The notes beneath the pieces were generated by a model. That model made no database searches. It was not told where the DNA came from and saw nothing but the letters and a program-made list of their open reading frames with translations. Made by a program: the position numbers and the translations under genes. A stretch of DNA of 7,459 bases from Flavobacteriales bacterium UBA4660 (GTDB lineage: Bacteria; Bacteroidota; Bacteroidia; Flavobacteriales_D; Sanyastnellaceae): contig DHLU01000055.1 in the NCBI GenBank assembly GCA_002405435.1, positions 1 through 7,459 of the forward strand. The letters run 5' to 3'. Below, in pieces: positions 1 to 6,467 of the stretch. Numbering within the stretch: position 1 is the stretch's first letter; each line of letters begins with the position of its first letter.

Positions 1-789
1 CAGGCACTGCACATTTTCAAGGGCAAGGATTACTCCCGGGAAATAAACATCAGGCAATTACTCTCCCATACGTCCGGCCTGCCTGATTATTTCCAGGACA
101 AGCCGCACGGCGGCGTGAGCCTTGAATCGCAAATTATTCGAGGTCAGGATCAATACTGGACGTTTGAAGACGCGATTGTGCGCACCAAAAACCTCACGCC
201 GCACTTTGCCCCGGGCACCAAAGGAAAGGCCCACTACTCCGACACGAACTTTCAATTGCTGGGCCGGATTATAGAAGTGCTTACTGGCCAATCGTATGCG
301 GCAAACTGCCAGGAGCGCATCATACAGCCCCTGGGCCTCAGCCAGACGTATCTGTACAACGATGCCACCGACACCAGGCCGCGCAACATCTATTACGGCC
401 GGCGCGAACTGGTCATCCCAAAGGCCATGGCCTCCTTTGGTGCAGATGGGGGTATGGTTTCCACATCGGCAGACCTGCTGGTTTTTGTGGAGGCATTTTT
501 CACCGGAAAACTCTTCCCGCGAGATTATCTCGACGGCATGCAGGAATGGAAGAAGATATTTGCCCCGCTTCGTTCCGGAACCGGCATTCACCTTTTCAGG
601 CTGCCCGGCATTTTCGGATTGCCCGATTTGCTTGGTCATTCGGGACTTTCAGGGGCGTTGGCCTATTGCGATCCTGTACACAACATCTATATAGCCGGTT
701 CAGTCAACCAGGTTGCGCATCCCTCGGCATCTTTTATGACCATGACGAAGTTGCTCCAGCGCATGCTGATGGAAGACAGGAAGAAGTAA
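1..789 (+). CDS. Serine hydrolase of the beta-lactamase / S12 family, 3' part (5'-truncated)
   Basis: The reading frame is open from base 1 to a TAA at 787-789, giving 262 residues with no start in the window. Residues 19-31 read QLLSHTSGLPDYF, the classic signature of class C beta-lactamase-like hydrolases (Pfam Beta-lactamase, MEROPS S12). The second catalytic motif appears as Tyr-Ser-Asp at residues 79-81, in place of the usual Tyr-x-Asn. A His-Ser-Gly at residues 213-215, within LLGHSGLSG, stands where KTG/HTG lies in relatives. The nucleophile motif SxxK and any signal peptide must be upstream of the window. The family includes esterases, D-aminopeptidases, penicillin-binding-like proteins and many uncharacterised exported Bacteroidota enzymes, so the substrate cannot be named and antibiotic resistance should not be assumed. 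A GTG at 115 could be mistaken for a start, but the conserved motif before it shows that the gene begins earlier. Confidence 0.93.
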   Translation, partial: QALHIFKGKDYSREINIRQLLSHTSGLPDYFQDKPHGGVSLESQIIRGQDQYWTFEDAIVRTKNLTPHFAPGTKGKAHYSDTNFQLLGRIIEVLTGQSYAANCQERIIQPLGLSQTYLYNDATDTRPRNIYYGRRELVIPKAMASFGADGGMVSTSADLLVFVEAFFTGKLFPRDYLDGMQEWKKIFAPLRSGTGIHLFRLPGIFGLPDLLGHSGLSGALAYCDPVHNIYIAGSVNQVAHPSASFMTMTKLLQRMLMEDRKK

Positions 790-1001
790 ACCAGTCTGCC
801 GCCAGCCCCTTGCGTTTTTCGGGGCGCGTCACCGGGGCGCCATTTGGTCGTGTACTTCAGAGGAAGATTGAAGACGGGCCGGATAAGCGTTGCCGTCTGA
901 GTTGAAATTTATTCGGGATATTGTTACCCGTTGTGGTGTCATTTCAACGCATATTTGACCCGAAAGACACTCAGGCCGGCCGCCATACCGGCGCACAAAC
1001 G
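790..1001. other. Intergenic spacer before gmhA with short inverted repeats
   Basis: I see no convincing gene here. Open frames that cross the spacer are continuations of shadow frames. It holds two overlapping 5-bp stems that cannot form together: GCCCC 805-809 with GGGGC 821-825, and GGCGC 823-827 with GCGCC 837-841. It also holds a perfect 6-bp inverted repeat, AGACGG 872-877 with CCGTCT 893-898, with a 15-base loop. None is followed by a clean T-run on the plus strand, so none is a textbook intrinsic terminator. They may still end or slow transcription after the serine hydrolase gene. The heptamer GGGGCGC occurs twice, at 821-827 and 834-840. Confidence 0.4.
931..957 (+). promoter_or_regulatory. 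Weak candidate Bacteroidota-type promoter for gmhA-comM
   Basis: CATATTTG at 950-957 matches five of the six defined positions of the Bacteroidota -7 element TAnnTTTG. A TTG at 931-933 lies 16 bases upstream, slightly closer than the usual spacing to the -33 TTG/TTTG element. Transcription starting just after 957 would give a leader of about 40 bases before the gmhA ATG. The match is imperfect and such short motifs arise by chance, so this is only a candidate. Confidence 0.2.
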
Positions 1002-1565
1002 ATGATTGAAAACCATTTCCGTGAAGCCCGCGAACTGCTCGACAAAGTGGCCTCAGATGCTGCTTTTCTGGCGTCTGTGGGTCTGGCCGGCGAGCAAATG
1101 GTGCAGTCGCTGAATTCAGGCGGCAAGATCATTTCGTGCGGCAATGGCGGCAGCATGTGTGATGCCATGCACTTCGCCGAAGAACTGAGCGGTCGATACC
1201 GCAACGACCGGCGGGCCCTGGCCGCGCTCAGCATCAGTGATCCCTCCCACCTCAGTTGTGTGGGCAATGACTACGGATTTGACCACGTATTTGCCCGATA
1301 CATCGAAGCCGTGGGCAGGCCGGGTGATGTGTTGCTGGCCATATCTACCAGCGGCCAGTCGGCGAATGTGATTGAAGCTGCCAAGTCCGCCCGCCAGCGT
1401 GGTATGGTGGTAGTCGGTCTTACCGGCAAGGATGGCGGCAAACTGGCTTCCCTGTGCGCGGTGGAAGTCAGGGTACCATGGCACGGCTATGCCGACCGCA
1501 TTCAGGAAATTCATATAAAAATTATTCATGCGTTGATAGACCATATAGAAGGAAACGTGAAGTAA
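1002..1565 (+). CDS. gmhA: Sedoheptulose 7-phosphate isomerase (phosphoheptose isomerase) GmhA
   Basis: A 187-residue cytoplasmic SIS-domain enzyme that converts D-sedoheptulose 7-phosphate into D-glycero-D-manno-heptose 7-phosphate, the first step towards nucleotide-activated heptose for lipopolysaccharide or other surface glycans. Long stretches recall E. coli GmhA (192 residues): [18 protein letters not shown] at 45-62, the [17 protein letters not shown] segment at 77-93, [12 protein letters not shown] at 113-124, and the C-terminal [14 protein letters not shown] at 163-176. The expected metal and catalytic residues are all present: His57, Glu61, Gln168 and His176, with Glu61 and His176 matching catalytic E. 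coli Glu65 and His180. The ATG at 1002 was chosen because MIENHFREA aligns with the start of known GmhA; the open frame extends back to a TTG at 921, but that extra sequence has no GmhA likeness. No clear Shine-Dalgarno is seen. The stop lies 6 bases before comM, suggesting one transcript. No other heptose genes are in the window. Confidence 0.95.
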   Translation: MIENHFREARELLDKVASDAAFLASVGLAGEQMVQSLNSGGKIISCGNGGSMCDAMHFAEELSGRYRNDRRALAALSISDPSHLSCVGNDYGFDHVFARYIEAVGRPGDVLLAISTSGQSANVIEAAKSARQRGMVVVGLTGKDGGKLASLCAVEVRVPWHGYADRIQEIHIKIIHALIDHIEGNVK

Positions 1566-1571
1566 GACAAG

Positions 1572-3116
1572 ATGGGTGTATTGGTCAGGACTTTTGGTTC
1601 GGCAGTGTTCGGAGTGAATGCGGCTACCATAACAATTGAAGTGAATGTGGACAAGGGAGCCGCGATGTCAATCGTCGGACTTCCAGACGCCGCAGTAAAG
1701 GAAGCGCAGCAACGGATCAGGGCTGCACTGGTGAATGCAGGTTTTACCCTGCCCGTGCGGGGCATCACCATCAACATGGCACCGGCCGATGTGCGAAAGG
1801 AGGGCAGCGCGTACGACCTTCCGCTCGCGCTGGGCATACTGGGCGCCACAGACCAGCTTCCGCCCGGTCTGCTCGCCGAATACCTCATCATGGGTGAGTT
1901 GTCACTCGACGGCAGTGTACGTCCGATCAAGGGAATTCTGCCGATTGCCCTGCAAGCCAAAAAAGAAGGACTCAAAGGCCTGTTTATCCCTAAACAAAAC
2001 GCACGTGAAGCTGCCATTGTCAGCGACCTGGAGATCTACGGCGTGGAGCACCTCAGCGAGGTGGTTGATTTTGTGAGCGGAAAGGCTGTTCCGGAGCGAA
2101 CGCGTTTTGATGTCAGTGAGGAATTCTATGCGCGGCTCAACCAATTCAACGTGGATTTCAGCGACGTGAAAGGTCAGGAGAATATTAAACGCGCCTTTGA
2201 AATTGCAGCCAGTGGCGGGCATAATGTGATCCTGATTGGTCCGCCCGGTGCCGGAAAAACCATGCTGGCCAAACGCCTGCCTACCGTCTTGCCTCCGCTC
2301 AATCTTGACGAGGCGCTCGAGACCACAAAAATCCACAGCGTAGCCGGCAAACTGCGGAAGGGCGATTCGCTTATTAGCATCAGGCCATTTCGCTCTCCGC
2401 ACCATACCATCAGCGATGTGGCCCTGGTGGGCGGCGGCAGTTTTCCGCAGCCGGGTGAAATCTCGCTGGCCCACAACGGCGTTCTTTTTCTTGATGAACT
2501 GCCCGAATTCAAAAGAACCGTGCTGGAGGTCATGCGTCAGCCTCTGGAAGACCGCATCGTGACCATTTCCAGAAGCAAATTTTCCGTTGACTATCCGGCC
2601 AGTTTTATGCTCATCGCGAGTATGAACCCCTGCCCCTGCGGTTTTTACAACCATCCCGAGAAAGCCTGTGTTTGCGGGCCCGGTGTCGTGCAGAAATACC
2701 TCAACAAGGTAAGCGGACCGCTGCTCGACCGGATTGACATACACATTGAAGTAACACCGGTGAGCTATGATGAACTGAGCACCAAAAGAATGGGAGAAAA
2801 TAGTGCTGCAATCCGCGAGCGGGTAATCAAGGCACGCCTGCTGCAGCAGCAGCGGTTTTCTGAAAGACCGGGCATGCACTGCAATGCGCAAATGGATGCC
2901 CGGATGCTGAAAGAATACTGCCAGGTTGAAGACAGCGGACACAAATTGCTGCGTACGGCCATGGACAGATTGAAGCTCAGTGCCCGGGCCTACGACCGCA
3001 TCCTGAAAGTGGCCCGAACCATTGCCGACCTCGACGGAGAGGCGTGTATCGGCACACAACACCTGGCCGAAGCCATTCAATACAGAAGCCTCGACCGCGA
3101 AAACTGGGCCGGATAG
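1572..3116 (+). CDS. comM: YifB/ComM family Mg-chelatase-like AAA+ ATPase
   Basis: A full-length, 514-residue cytoplasmic protein (E. coli YifB/ComM is about 506). Domain order: an N-terminal ChlI/Lon-protease-like domain (about 15-140, containing GLPDAAVKEA), a central Mg-chelatase-type AAA+ ATPase (about 195-400) and a C-terminal Mg-chelatase helical domain (about 415-510). Walker A is GPPGAGKT at 223-230, Walker B is VLFLDE at 304-309, sensor 1 is probably Asn352, the arginine finger is Arg387 in SGPLLDRID, and a sensor-2-like Arg472 lies in LSARAYDRILK. Four cysteines (354, 356, 366, 368) form the CPCG...CVC cluster common in YifB proteins outside the Proteobacteria and absent from the E. 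coli form; it may bind zinc. Proteobacterial ComM is a hexameric helicase that drives branch migration during natural transformation. The role in Bacteroidota is inferred, and no other competence genes are nearby. Despite the domain name it is unlikely to make chlorophyll. It follows gmhA by 6 bases. Confidence 0.95.
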   Translation: MGVLVRTFGSAVFGVNAATITIEVNVDKGAAMSIVGLPDAAVKEAQQRIRAALVNAGFTLPVRGITINMAPADVRKEGSAYDLPLALGILGATDQLPPGLLAEYLIMGELSLDGSVRPIKGILPIALQAKKEGLKGLFIPKQNAREAAIVSDLEIYGVEHLSEVVDFVSGKAVPERTRFDVSEEFYARLNQFNVDFSDVKGQENIKRAFEIAASGGHNVILIGPPGAGKTMLAKRLPTVLPPLNLDEALETTKIHSVAGKLRKGDSLISIRPFRSPHHTISDVALVGGGSFPQPGEISLAHNGVLFLDELPEFKRTVLEVMRQPLEDRIVTISRSKFSVDYPASFMLIASMNPCPCGFYNHPEKACVCGPGVVQKYLNKVSGPLLDRIDIHIEVTPVSYDELSTKRMGENSAAIRERVIKARLLQQQRFSERPGMHCNAQMDARMLKEYCQVEDSGHKLLRTAMDRLKLSARAYDRILKVARTIADLDGEACIGTQHLAEAIQYRSLDRENWAG

Positions 3117-3204
3117 TCTGGTGCACCCATGACATGATTTACACCCCGCATCGAAAAATCCGGCAAGTCAGATGGCCCGGGCTTATTCATCGCATCTTTG
3201 CGGC

Positions 3205-3771
3205 ATGGTATTTCTGCGTATCCTGTTTCTTCCCGCCATGATTGCGCTGCTGGCCATCGGATGTAAGCCGGGCATACAGGTCGTGCAACCGGGGGAGAAA
3301 CCCGATGGGCGCGTTGTTTTTAATCTGTCACTCACCGGTACGTCGACCTGGTGCGGGGGCGCCGAACCACCGCCCTGGCTGTTATCGGAACTTGCCACCC
3401 CAAAGGCGCTGCCGTCGAAAAAAGTATATATCAGGCCCGGCTTCACCAACGACCTCTCAGTGCCGGTCTCGGCTGAGGGTGTCACAGACGAACAGGGCGT
3501 GGTCTCGTTTTCGCTCAAGCCCGGCGACTACTGCCTTGTCTTTGACAACAAAAAAGACAGTACCTTATATAAAAACACCCTGAATACCCTTCGAAACGGT
3601 ACCCCTGACTATTCGCCTGTCGACCCTGAATGCCTGTCGAGATGGCTCCACACACCCGAGCTTGCCTTTACCCTCGTGTCCGACACAGTGGACACGGTGC
3701 ACAATGTTTTTCAGTACTGTCCGTGGTCAACCATACCCTGTACCCAATACACAGGCCCATTACCCCACTGA
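3205..3771 (+). CDS. Small cysteine-rich lipoprotein of unknown function
   Basis: I do not recognise a named family with certainty. From the ATG at 3205 the protein has 188 residues and begins with a typical lipoprotein signal peptide: basic Arg5, a hydrophobic run, then AIGC with lipidation Cys20 (the -3 residue is Ala, so the lipobox is slightly off consensus). An in-frame ATG at 3172 would add 11 residues before the signal and looks less natural. Export and anchoring in an outer or periplasmic membrane leaflet is inferred. The mature part has five more cysteines (50, 110, 143, 172, 179), so disulfides are likely. Residues about 36-115 look all-beta: a strand with STWCGG at 47-52, KVYIRPG at 73-79, then TDEQGVVSFSLKPGDYCLVF at 94-113. 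The TD-x-x-G...F-x-L-x-PG-x-Y pattern resembles prealbumin-like or carboxypeptidase-regulatory-like domains. The C-terminal 60 residues, including CPW and PCT, are unlike anything I know. The TGA abuts the next ATG. Confidence 0.8.
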   Translation: MVFLRILFLPAMIALLAIGCKPGIQVVQPGEKPDGRVVFNLSLTGTSTWCGGAEPPPWLLSELATPKALPSKKVYIRPGFTNDLSVPVSAEGVTDEQGVVSFSLKPGDYCLVFDNKKDSTLYKNTLNTLRNGTPDYSPVDPECLSRWLHTPELAFTLVSDTVDTVHNVFQYCPWSTIPCTQYTGPLPH

Positions 3772-4284
3772 ATGCCGCTTATACTGCCCGTACACAATAT
3801 ACATCCCCGTTTCGGCAATGACTGTTTTATTGCCGAAAACGCCACCATTGCCGGCGATGTGGTCATGGGCAACCAATGCAGCGTCTGGTTTCAGGCCGTC
3901 GTGCGGGGTGATGTCCATTATATACGCATCGGCAACAAAGTGAACATACAGGATGGTGCCATCATCCACTGCACATACCAAAAAGCACCGGTCAACATCG
4001 GCAACAACGTGAGCATCGGGCACCGGGCCATTGTTCACGGCTGCACCCTGCACGACAATGTGTTGGTGGGCATGGGCAGCATCATTATGGACGGCTGCGT
4101 AGTAGAGTCCAACTCTATTGTAGCCGCCGGTGCCGTCTTGCTCGAAGGCACCCATGTTCCTTCCGGAAGCATTTATGCGGGTGTGCCCGCCAGGAAGGTG
4201 AAGGAAGTATCCAAAGAATTGTTTGAAGGCGAAATCATGCGGATTGCCGACAACTACGTCCTGTATAAATCGTGGTTTTCATAG
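3772..4284 (+). CDS. Gamma-carbonic anhydrase family protein (left-handed beta-helix)
   Basis: A 170-residue protein with the hexapeptide-repeat left-handed beta-helix (LbetaH) fold, followed by a C-terminal helix (about 143-168) typical of trimeric gamma-carbonic anhydrases. The three zinc- or iron-binding histidines are present as His66 (IIHCT), His84 and His89 (IGHRAIVHG). The conserved Arg45 and Asp47 (RGD) and Gln60-Asp61 (NIQDGA) are also kept. The short His66 to His84 spacing shows that the acidic loop of archaeal Cam is absent, placing it with the CamH/YrdA/PaaY-like group. Members may hydrate CO2 reversibly, but several lack measured activity, so the enzymatic role is inferred. The start MPLILPV is characteristic of Bacteroidota members. 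The ATG directly follows the TGA of the lipoprotein gene with no Shine-Dalgarno, implying translational coupling. No signal peptide is seen, so it should be cytoplasmic. It converges with ispG 24 bases downstream. Confidence 0.93.
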   Translation: MPLILPVHNIHPRFGNDCFIAENATIAGDVVMGNQCSVWFQAVVRGDVHYIRIGNKVNIQDGAIIHCTYQKAPVNIGNNVSIGHRAIVHGCTLHDNVLVGMGSIIMDGCVVESNSIVAAGAVLLEGTHVPSGSIYAGVPARKVKEVSKELFEGEIMRIADNYVLYKSWFS

Positions 4285-4308
4285 CTGCCAGCGCCGGTTG
4301 TGCGCACC

Positions 4309-6225
4309 TCATGGTTCTACCCAATCACCGCCATCCCTGATCAATGCAATCAACTCATCGACTGCATCGCTTTCCGCAATGTTCTTTTTCACCACATTCT
4401 TTTCCTTGTACAAGGTAATTTTTCCGGGGCCTGTGCCGACGTATCCGTAATCTGCATCGGCCATTTCTCCCGGTCCGTTGACGATACAACCCATAATACC
4501 GATTTTCACTCCTTTCAGGTGTGCTGTACGTGCCCTGATTTTAGCAGTGGTTTCCTGCAGGTCGAAGAGCGTTCGCCCGCATGAGGGGCAAGAGATGTAT
4601 TCCGTTTTTGAAATGCGGGTGCGCGTGGCCTGCAGTATTCCAAATGCCGTGCTGTTAATGCGTTGAACAGGTTGGTCAGGAGCTGAAATCCAGATGCCGT
4701 CGCCGAGTCCGTCTACGAGGAGTGCGCCAAAATCGGTGGCGCTATACAGCATGAAGGCATCTTCGGTAAGGGGCCCGTAGGTGCGCTGCACTATCACGGG
4801 AATATCGCAGCCCGCATTCATGAGCCTGAAAAAAGCCGCCCGTTGCTCGGCCATACCGTGTACATTATCAGTCGTGAGCACGAGCACCGCGCGGTGGTCC
4901 TGTGCAAGCCGCTCCACGGCAGTTTCGGTGAGTTCCGTTGCGTTGCCACTGACAAAAACAACTTCCGCTTCCGGCGTGTCTCCTTTCAGCCATGCGCTCA
5001 GCGAGGTCAGCGGGTAACACCGGTCTTTTCCGCGGTAAGGTCCATAGGCTGCCGCATCAAAGACAAGTGCCAGCGTACCGGGTATCTCAAAGTCAACCTG
5101 ATGCTGACCGCAAAAAATGATATCACAGGCCTGGTCAGTAATATTCCACTTGTCGAGGGGTACACTGTACTGGTATCCTGCGGCGAAAAGGGAGGCCGCG
5201 GTAATTTCCTTTTTGTACGAAAAATCCATGACTATCCTCGGCACATTTTTGCCGCCCAGGTTGAGTACCGTGCGGCTGTGGCGGCGTTCGTGCGCAAAAG
5301 GGTTAACTGGAGAAGGCACAGGGGCGATTGGCGCATGACCCGCCCGGTTTGAGTAACGTTCGGCCAGCATACGTGCGACCGGTATCTCCGCTTCGGGTTC
5401 TTCCGTCAGCGAAACCCGTATGGTATCGCCCAGGCCATCCTCCAGGAGCGTACCGATGCCCACTGCACTTTTTATGCGGCCGTCTTCCCCGTCACCGGCT
5501 TCGGTTACACCCAGGTGAAGGGGATAATTCATGCCCTCCCTCATCATGTGGCTTACCAGGAGCCTGTATGCCTGCACCATTACCAGTGCATTGCTCGCCT
5601 TCATGGAGATGACCATGTCGTGAAAATCATGGTCACGGCAGATGCGGATAAACTCCATGGCGCTTTCGACCATGCCCAGCGGGGTATCACCATAACGCGA
5701 CAGGATACGGTCACTCAGTGAACCGTGGTTGGTACCTATGCGCAAGGCCGTACCATGCTGCTTGCACAGGAGCACAAGCGGAGTGAATCGCTCTCTGATA
5801 CGCGCTAACTCCGCGCGGTAACTCTCATCGGTATAGACAATTTCTTCAAAGCGTTTTTTGTCGGCATAGTTACCCGGATTCACCCGGACTTTCTCTACCA
5901 GTCCGGCGGCAATTTCGGCGGCGCCCGGCGTAAAATGGATATCGGCCACCAGGGGTGTATCGAAACCCAGCCTGCGCAATTCACTTCGGATGTTAGACAG
6001 GTTTTCCGCTTCATTCTTGCTCGGCGCGGTAATGCGGACGAGCTGGCAACCCGCCTCAATCATGCGTATGCTTTGGGCTACAGTAGCCGCTGTATCCATG
6101 GTATCGGTGGTGGTCATGCTCTGCAGCACGATGGGATGCTCACCGCCGATGAAGAGCGGACCCACCTTTACCGCCCGGGTCGAAAACCGGTGGTAGGCGA
6201 ACATATCGGGACAATACACTTCCAT
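4309..6225 (-). CDS. ispG: 4-hydroxy-3-methylbut-2-enyl diphosphate synthase IspG (GcpE), long three-domain form
   Basis: A cytoplasmic iron-sulfur enzyme of the MEP isoprenoid pathway. It reductively opens 2-C-methyl-D-erythritol 2,4-cyclodiphosphate to HMBPP, the penultimate step before IPP/DMAPP. The protein has 638 residues, against about 360-420 for the two-domain bacterial type. It contains an N-terminal TIM barrel (about 15-285, with IQSM-like LQSMTTTDTMDT, ADIHFTP, KVRVNPGNYADKK and GVTEAGDGEDG), a large inserted domain (about 290-515) and a C-terminal cluster domain. The [4Fe-4S] ligands are present as Cys546 and Cys549 (CPSCGRTLFDLQ), Cys580 (GCIVNGPGE) and Glu587. The start at 6225 (MEVYCPDMFAYHRF) matches the usual Bacteroidota start. 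The frame stays open upstream to an ATG at 6453, but that 76-residue extension is rich in Gly, Pro and Arg and unlike IspG. The gene stands alone on the minus strand, convergent with the gamma-CA gene and divergent from kynU. No convincing promoter was found. Confidence 0.95.
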   Translation of the reverse strand: MEVYCPDMFAYHRFSTRAVKVGPLFIGGEHPIVLQSMTTTDTMDTAATVAQSIRMIEAGCQLVRITAPSKNEAENLSNIRSELRRLGFDTPLVADIHFTPGAAEIAAGLVEKVRVNPGNYADKKRFEEIVYTDESYRAELARIRERFTPLVLLCKQHGTALRIGTNHGSLSDRILSRYGDTPLGMVESAMEFIRICRDHDFHDMVISMKASNALVMVQAYRLLVSHMMREGMNYPLHLGVTEAGDGEDGRIKSAVGIGTLLEDGLGDTIRVSLTEEPEAEIPVARMLAERYSNRAGHAPIAPVPSPVNPFAHERRHSRTVLNLGGKNVPRIVMDFSYKKEITAASLFAAGYQYSVPLDKWNITDQACDIIFCGQHQVDFEIPGTLALVFDAAAYGPYRGKDRCYPLTSLSAWLKGDTPEAEVVFVSGNATELTETAVERLAQDHRAVLVLTTDNVHGMAEQRAAFFRLMNAGCDIPVIVQRTYGPLTEDAFMLYSATDFGALLVDGLGDGIWISAPDQPVQRINSTAFGILQATRTRISKTEYISCPSCGRTLFDLQETTAKIRARTAHLKGVKIGIMGCIVNGPGEMADADYGYVGTGPGKITLYKEKNVVKKNIAESDAVDELIALIRDGGDWVEP

Positions 6226-6467
6226 GCCTGCAAAGGAACAGACAAATCTCCTATGCGGTTCACCGAAATCAGCCGGGCGTTGGGGCAGACAGGCCTCCGT
6301 CTGATCTTGTGCCGGACCCGATGCAGACAGTGGCGGGTATTTGCCTCCACAAAGTCCGGTGGCTGCCCCGGGCCCAGACCGACGCAACCCTGGCTGGGCG
6401 CGCATTGATTTTTTTCCAAAAAAAACCGGTTGGGGGGCGCCAGAATTTGCCAAACTTGCACCCCAGC
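6226..6467. other. Divergent intergenic spacer between ispG and kynU
   Basis: These 242 bases should hold the promoters of both ispG (leftwards) and kynU (rightwards). Several frames are open across it, but none looks like protein. It contains a 6-bp inverted repeat GCCCAG 6372-6377 with CTGGGC 6394-6399 (16-base loop), a short one CAGAC 6286-6290 with GTCTG 6299-6303, a T7-CC-A8 tract at 6409-6425 and the 8-bp palindrome AACCGGTT at 6424-6431. No good TTG...TAnnTTTG promoter pair was found in either direction: the best -7 boxes (GAGATTTG ahead of ispG, AGAATTTG at 6442-6449 ahead of kynU) lack a well-spaced upstream element. Confidence 0.5.
6409..6431. promoter_or_regulatory. T7-CC-A8 tract followed by the AACCGGTT palindrome, possible regulatory or bent-DNA element
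   Basis: Seven T, two C and eight A run from 6409 to 6425 in an otherwise GC-rich spacer, and the palindrome AACCGGTT overlaps its end (6424-6431). The tract lies about 40 bases before the kynU ATG, roughly where the upstream part of a promoter would be. A-tracts can bend DNA or help polymerase binding, and a palindrome can be an operator half-site pair. The composition and symmetry are directly visible; the role is inferred. Confidence 0.3.

Noticed and set aside
877..893. Resemblance of GGCCGGATAAGCGTT to one arm of enterobacterial REP elements
   Set aside because: Only one arm is present, no second copy occurs in the window, and the genes point to a different phylum, so chance is the best explanation.
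921..1001. A longer GmhA starting at a TTG at 921
   Set aside because: The added 27 residues have no counterpart in GmhA, and the ATG at 1002 gives the normal length.
1902..3080. A 392-residue open frame antisense to comM
   Set aside because: It lies wholly opposite a strongly conserved gene, has no recognisable motif, and is explained by codon bias in GC-rich DNA.
3192..3199. CATCTTTG as a -7 promoter box ahead of the lipoprotein gene
   Set aside because: There is no TTG/TTTG element at suitable spacing upstream, and the start of transcription would fall almost on the ATG.
3172..3204. An earlier ATG for the lipoprotein
   Set aside because: It would place 11 residues before a signal peptide that is already complete from 3205. 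It is kept only as an alternative.
5935..6408. A plus-strand frame of 157 residues over the start of ispG
   Set aside because: It is mostly antisense to conserved IspG sequence and has no domain likeness.
6226..6453. A 76-residue N-terminal extension of IspG starting at an ATG at 6453 (minus strand)
   Set aside because: The residues are rich in Gly, Pro and Arg and unlike any IspG, while the start at 6225 matches the usual N-terminus. Several other frames are open across the same GC-rich bases, so openness is not evidence.
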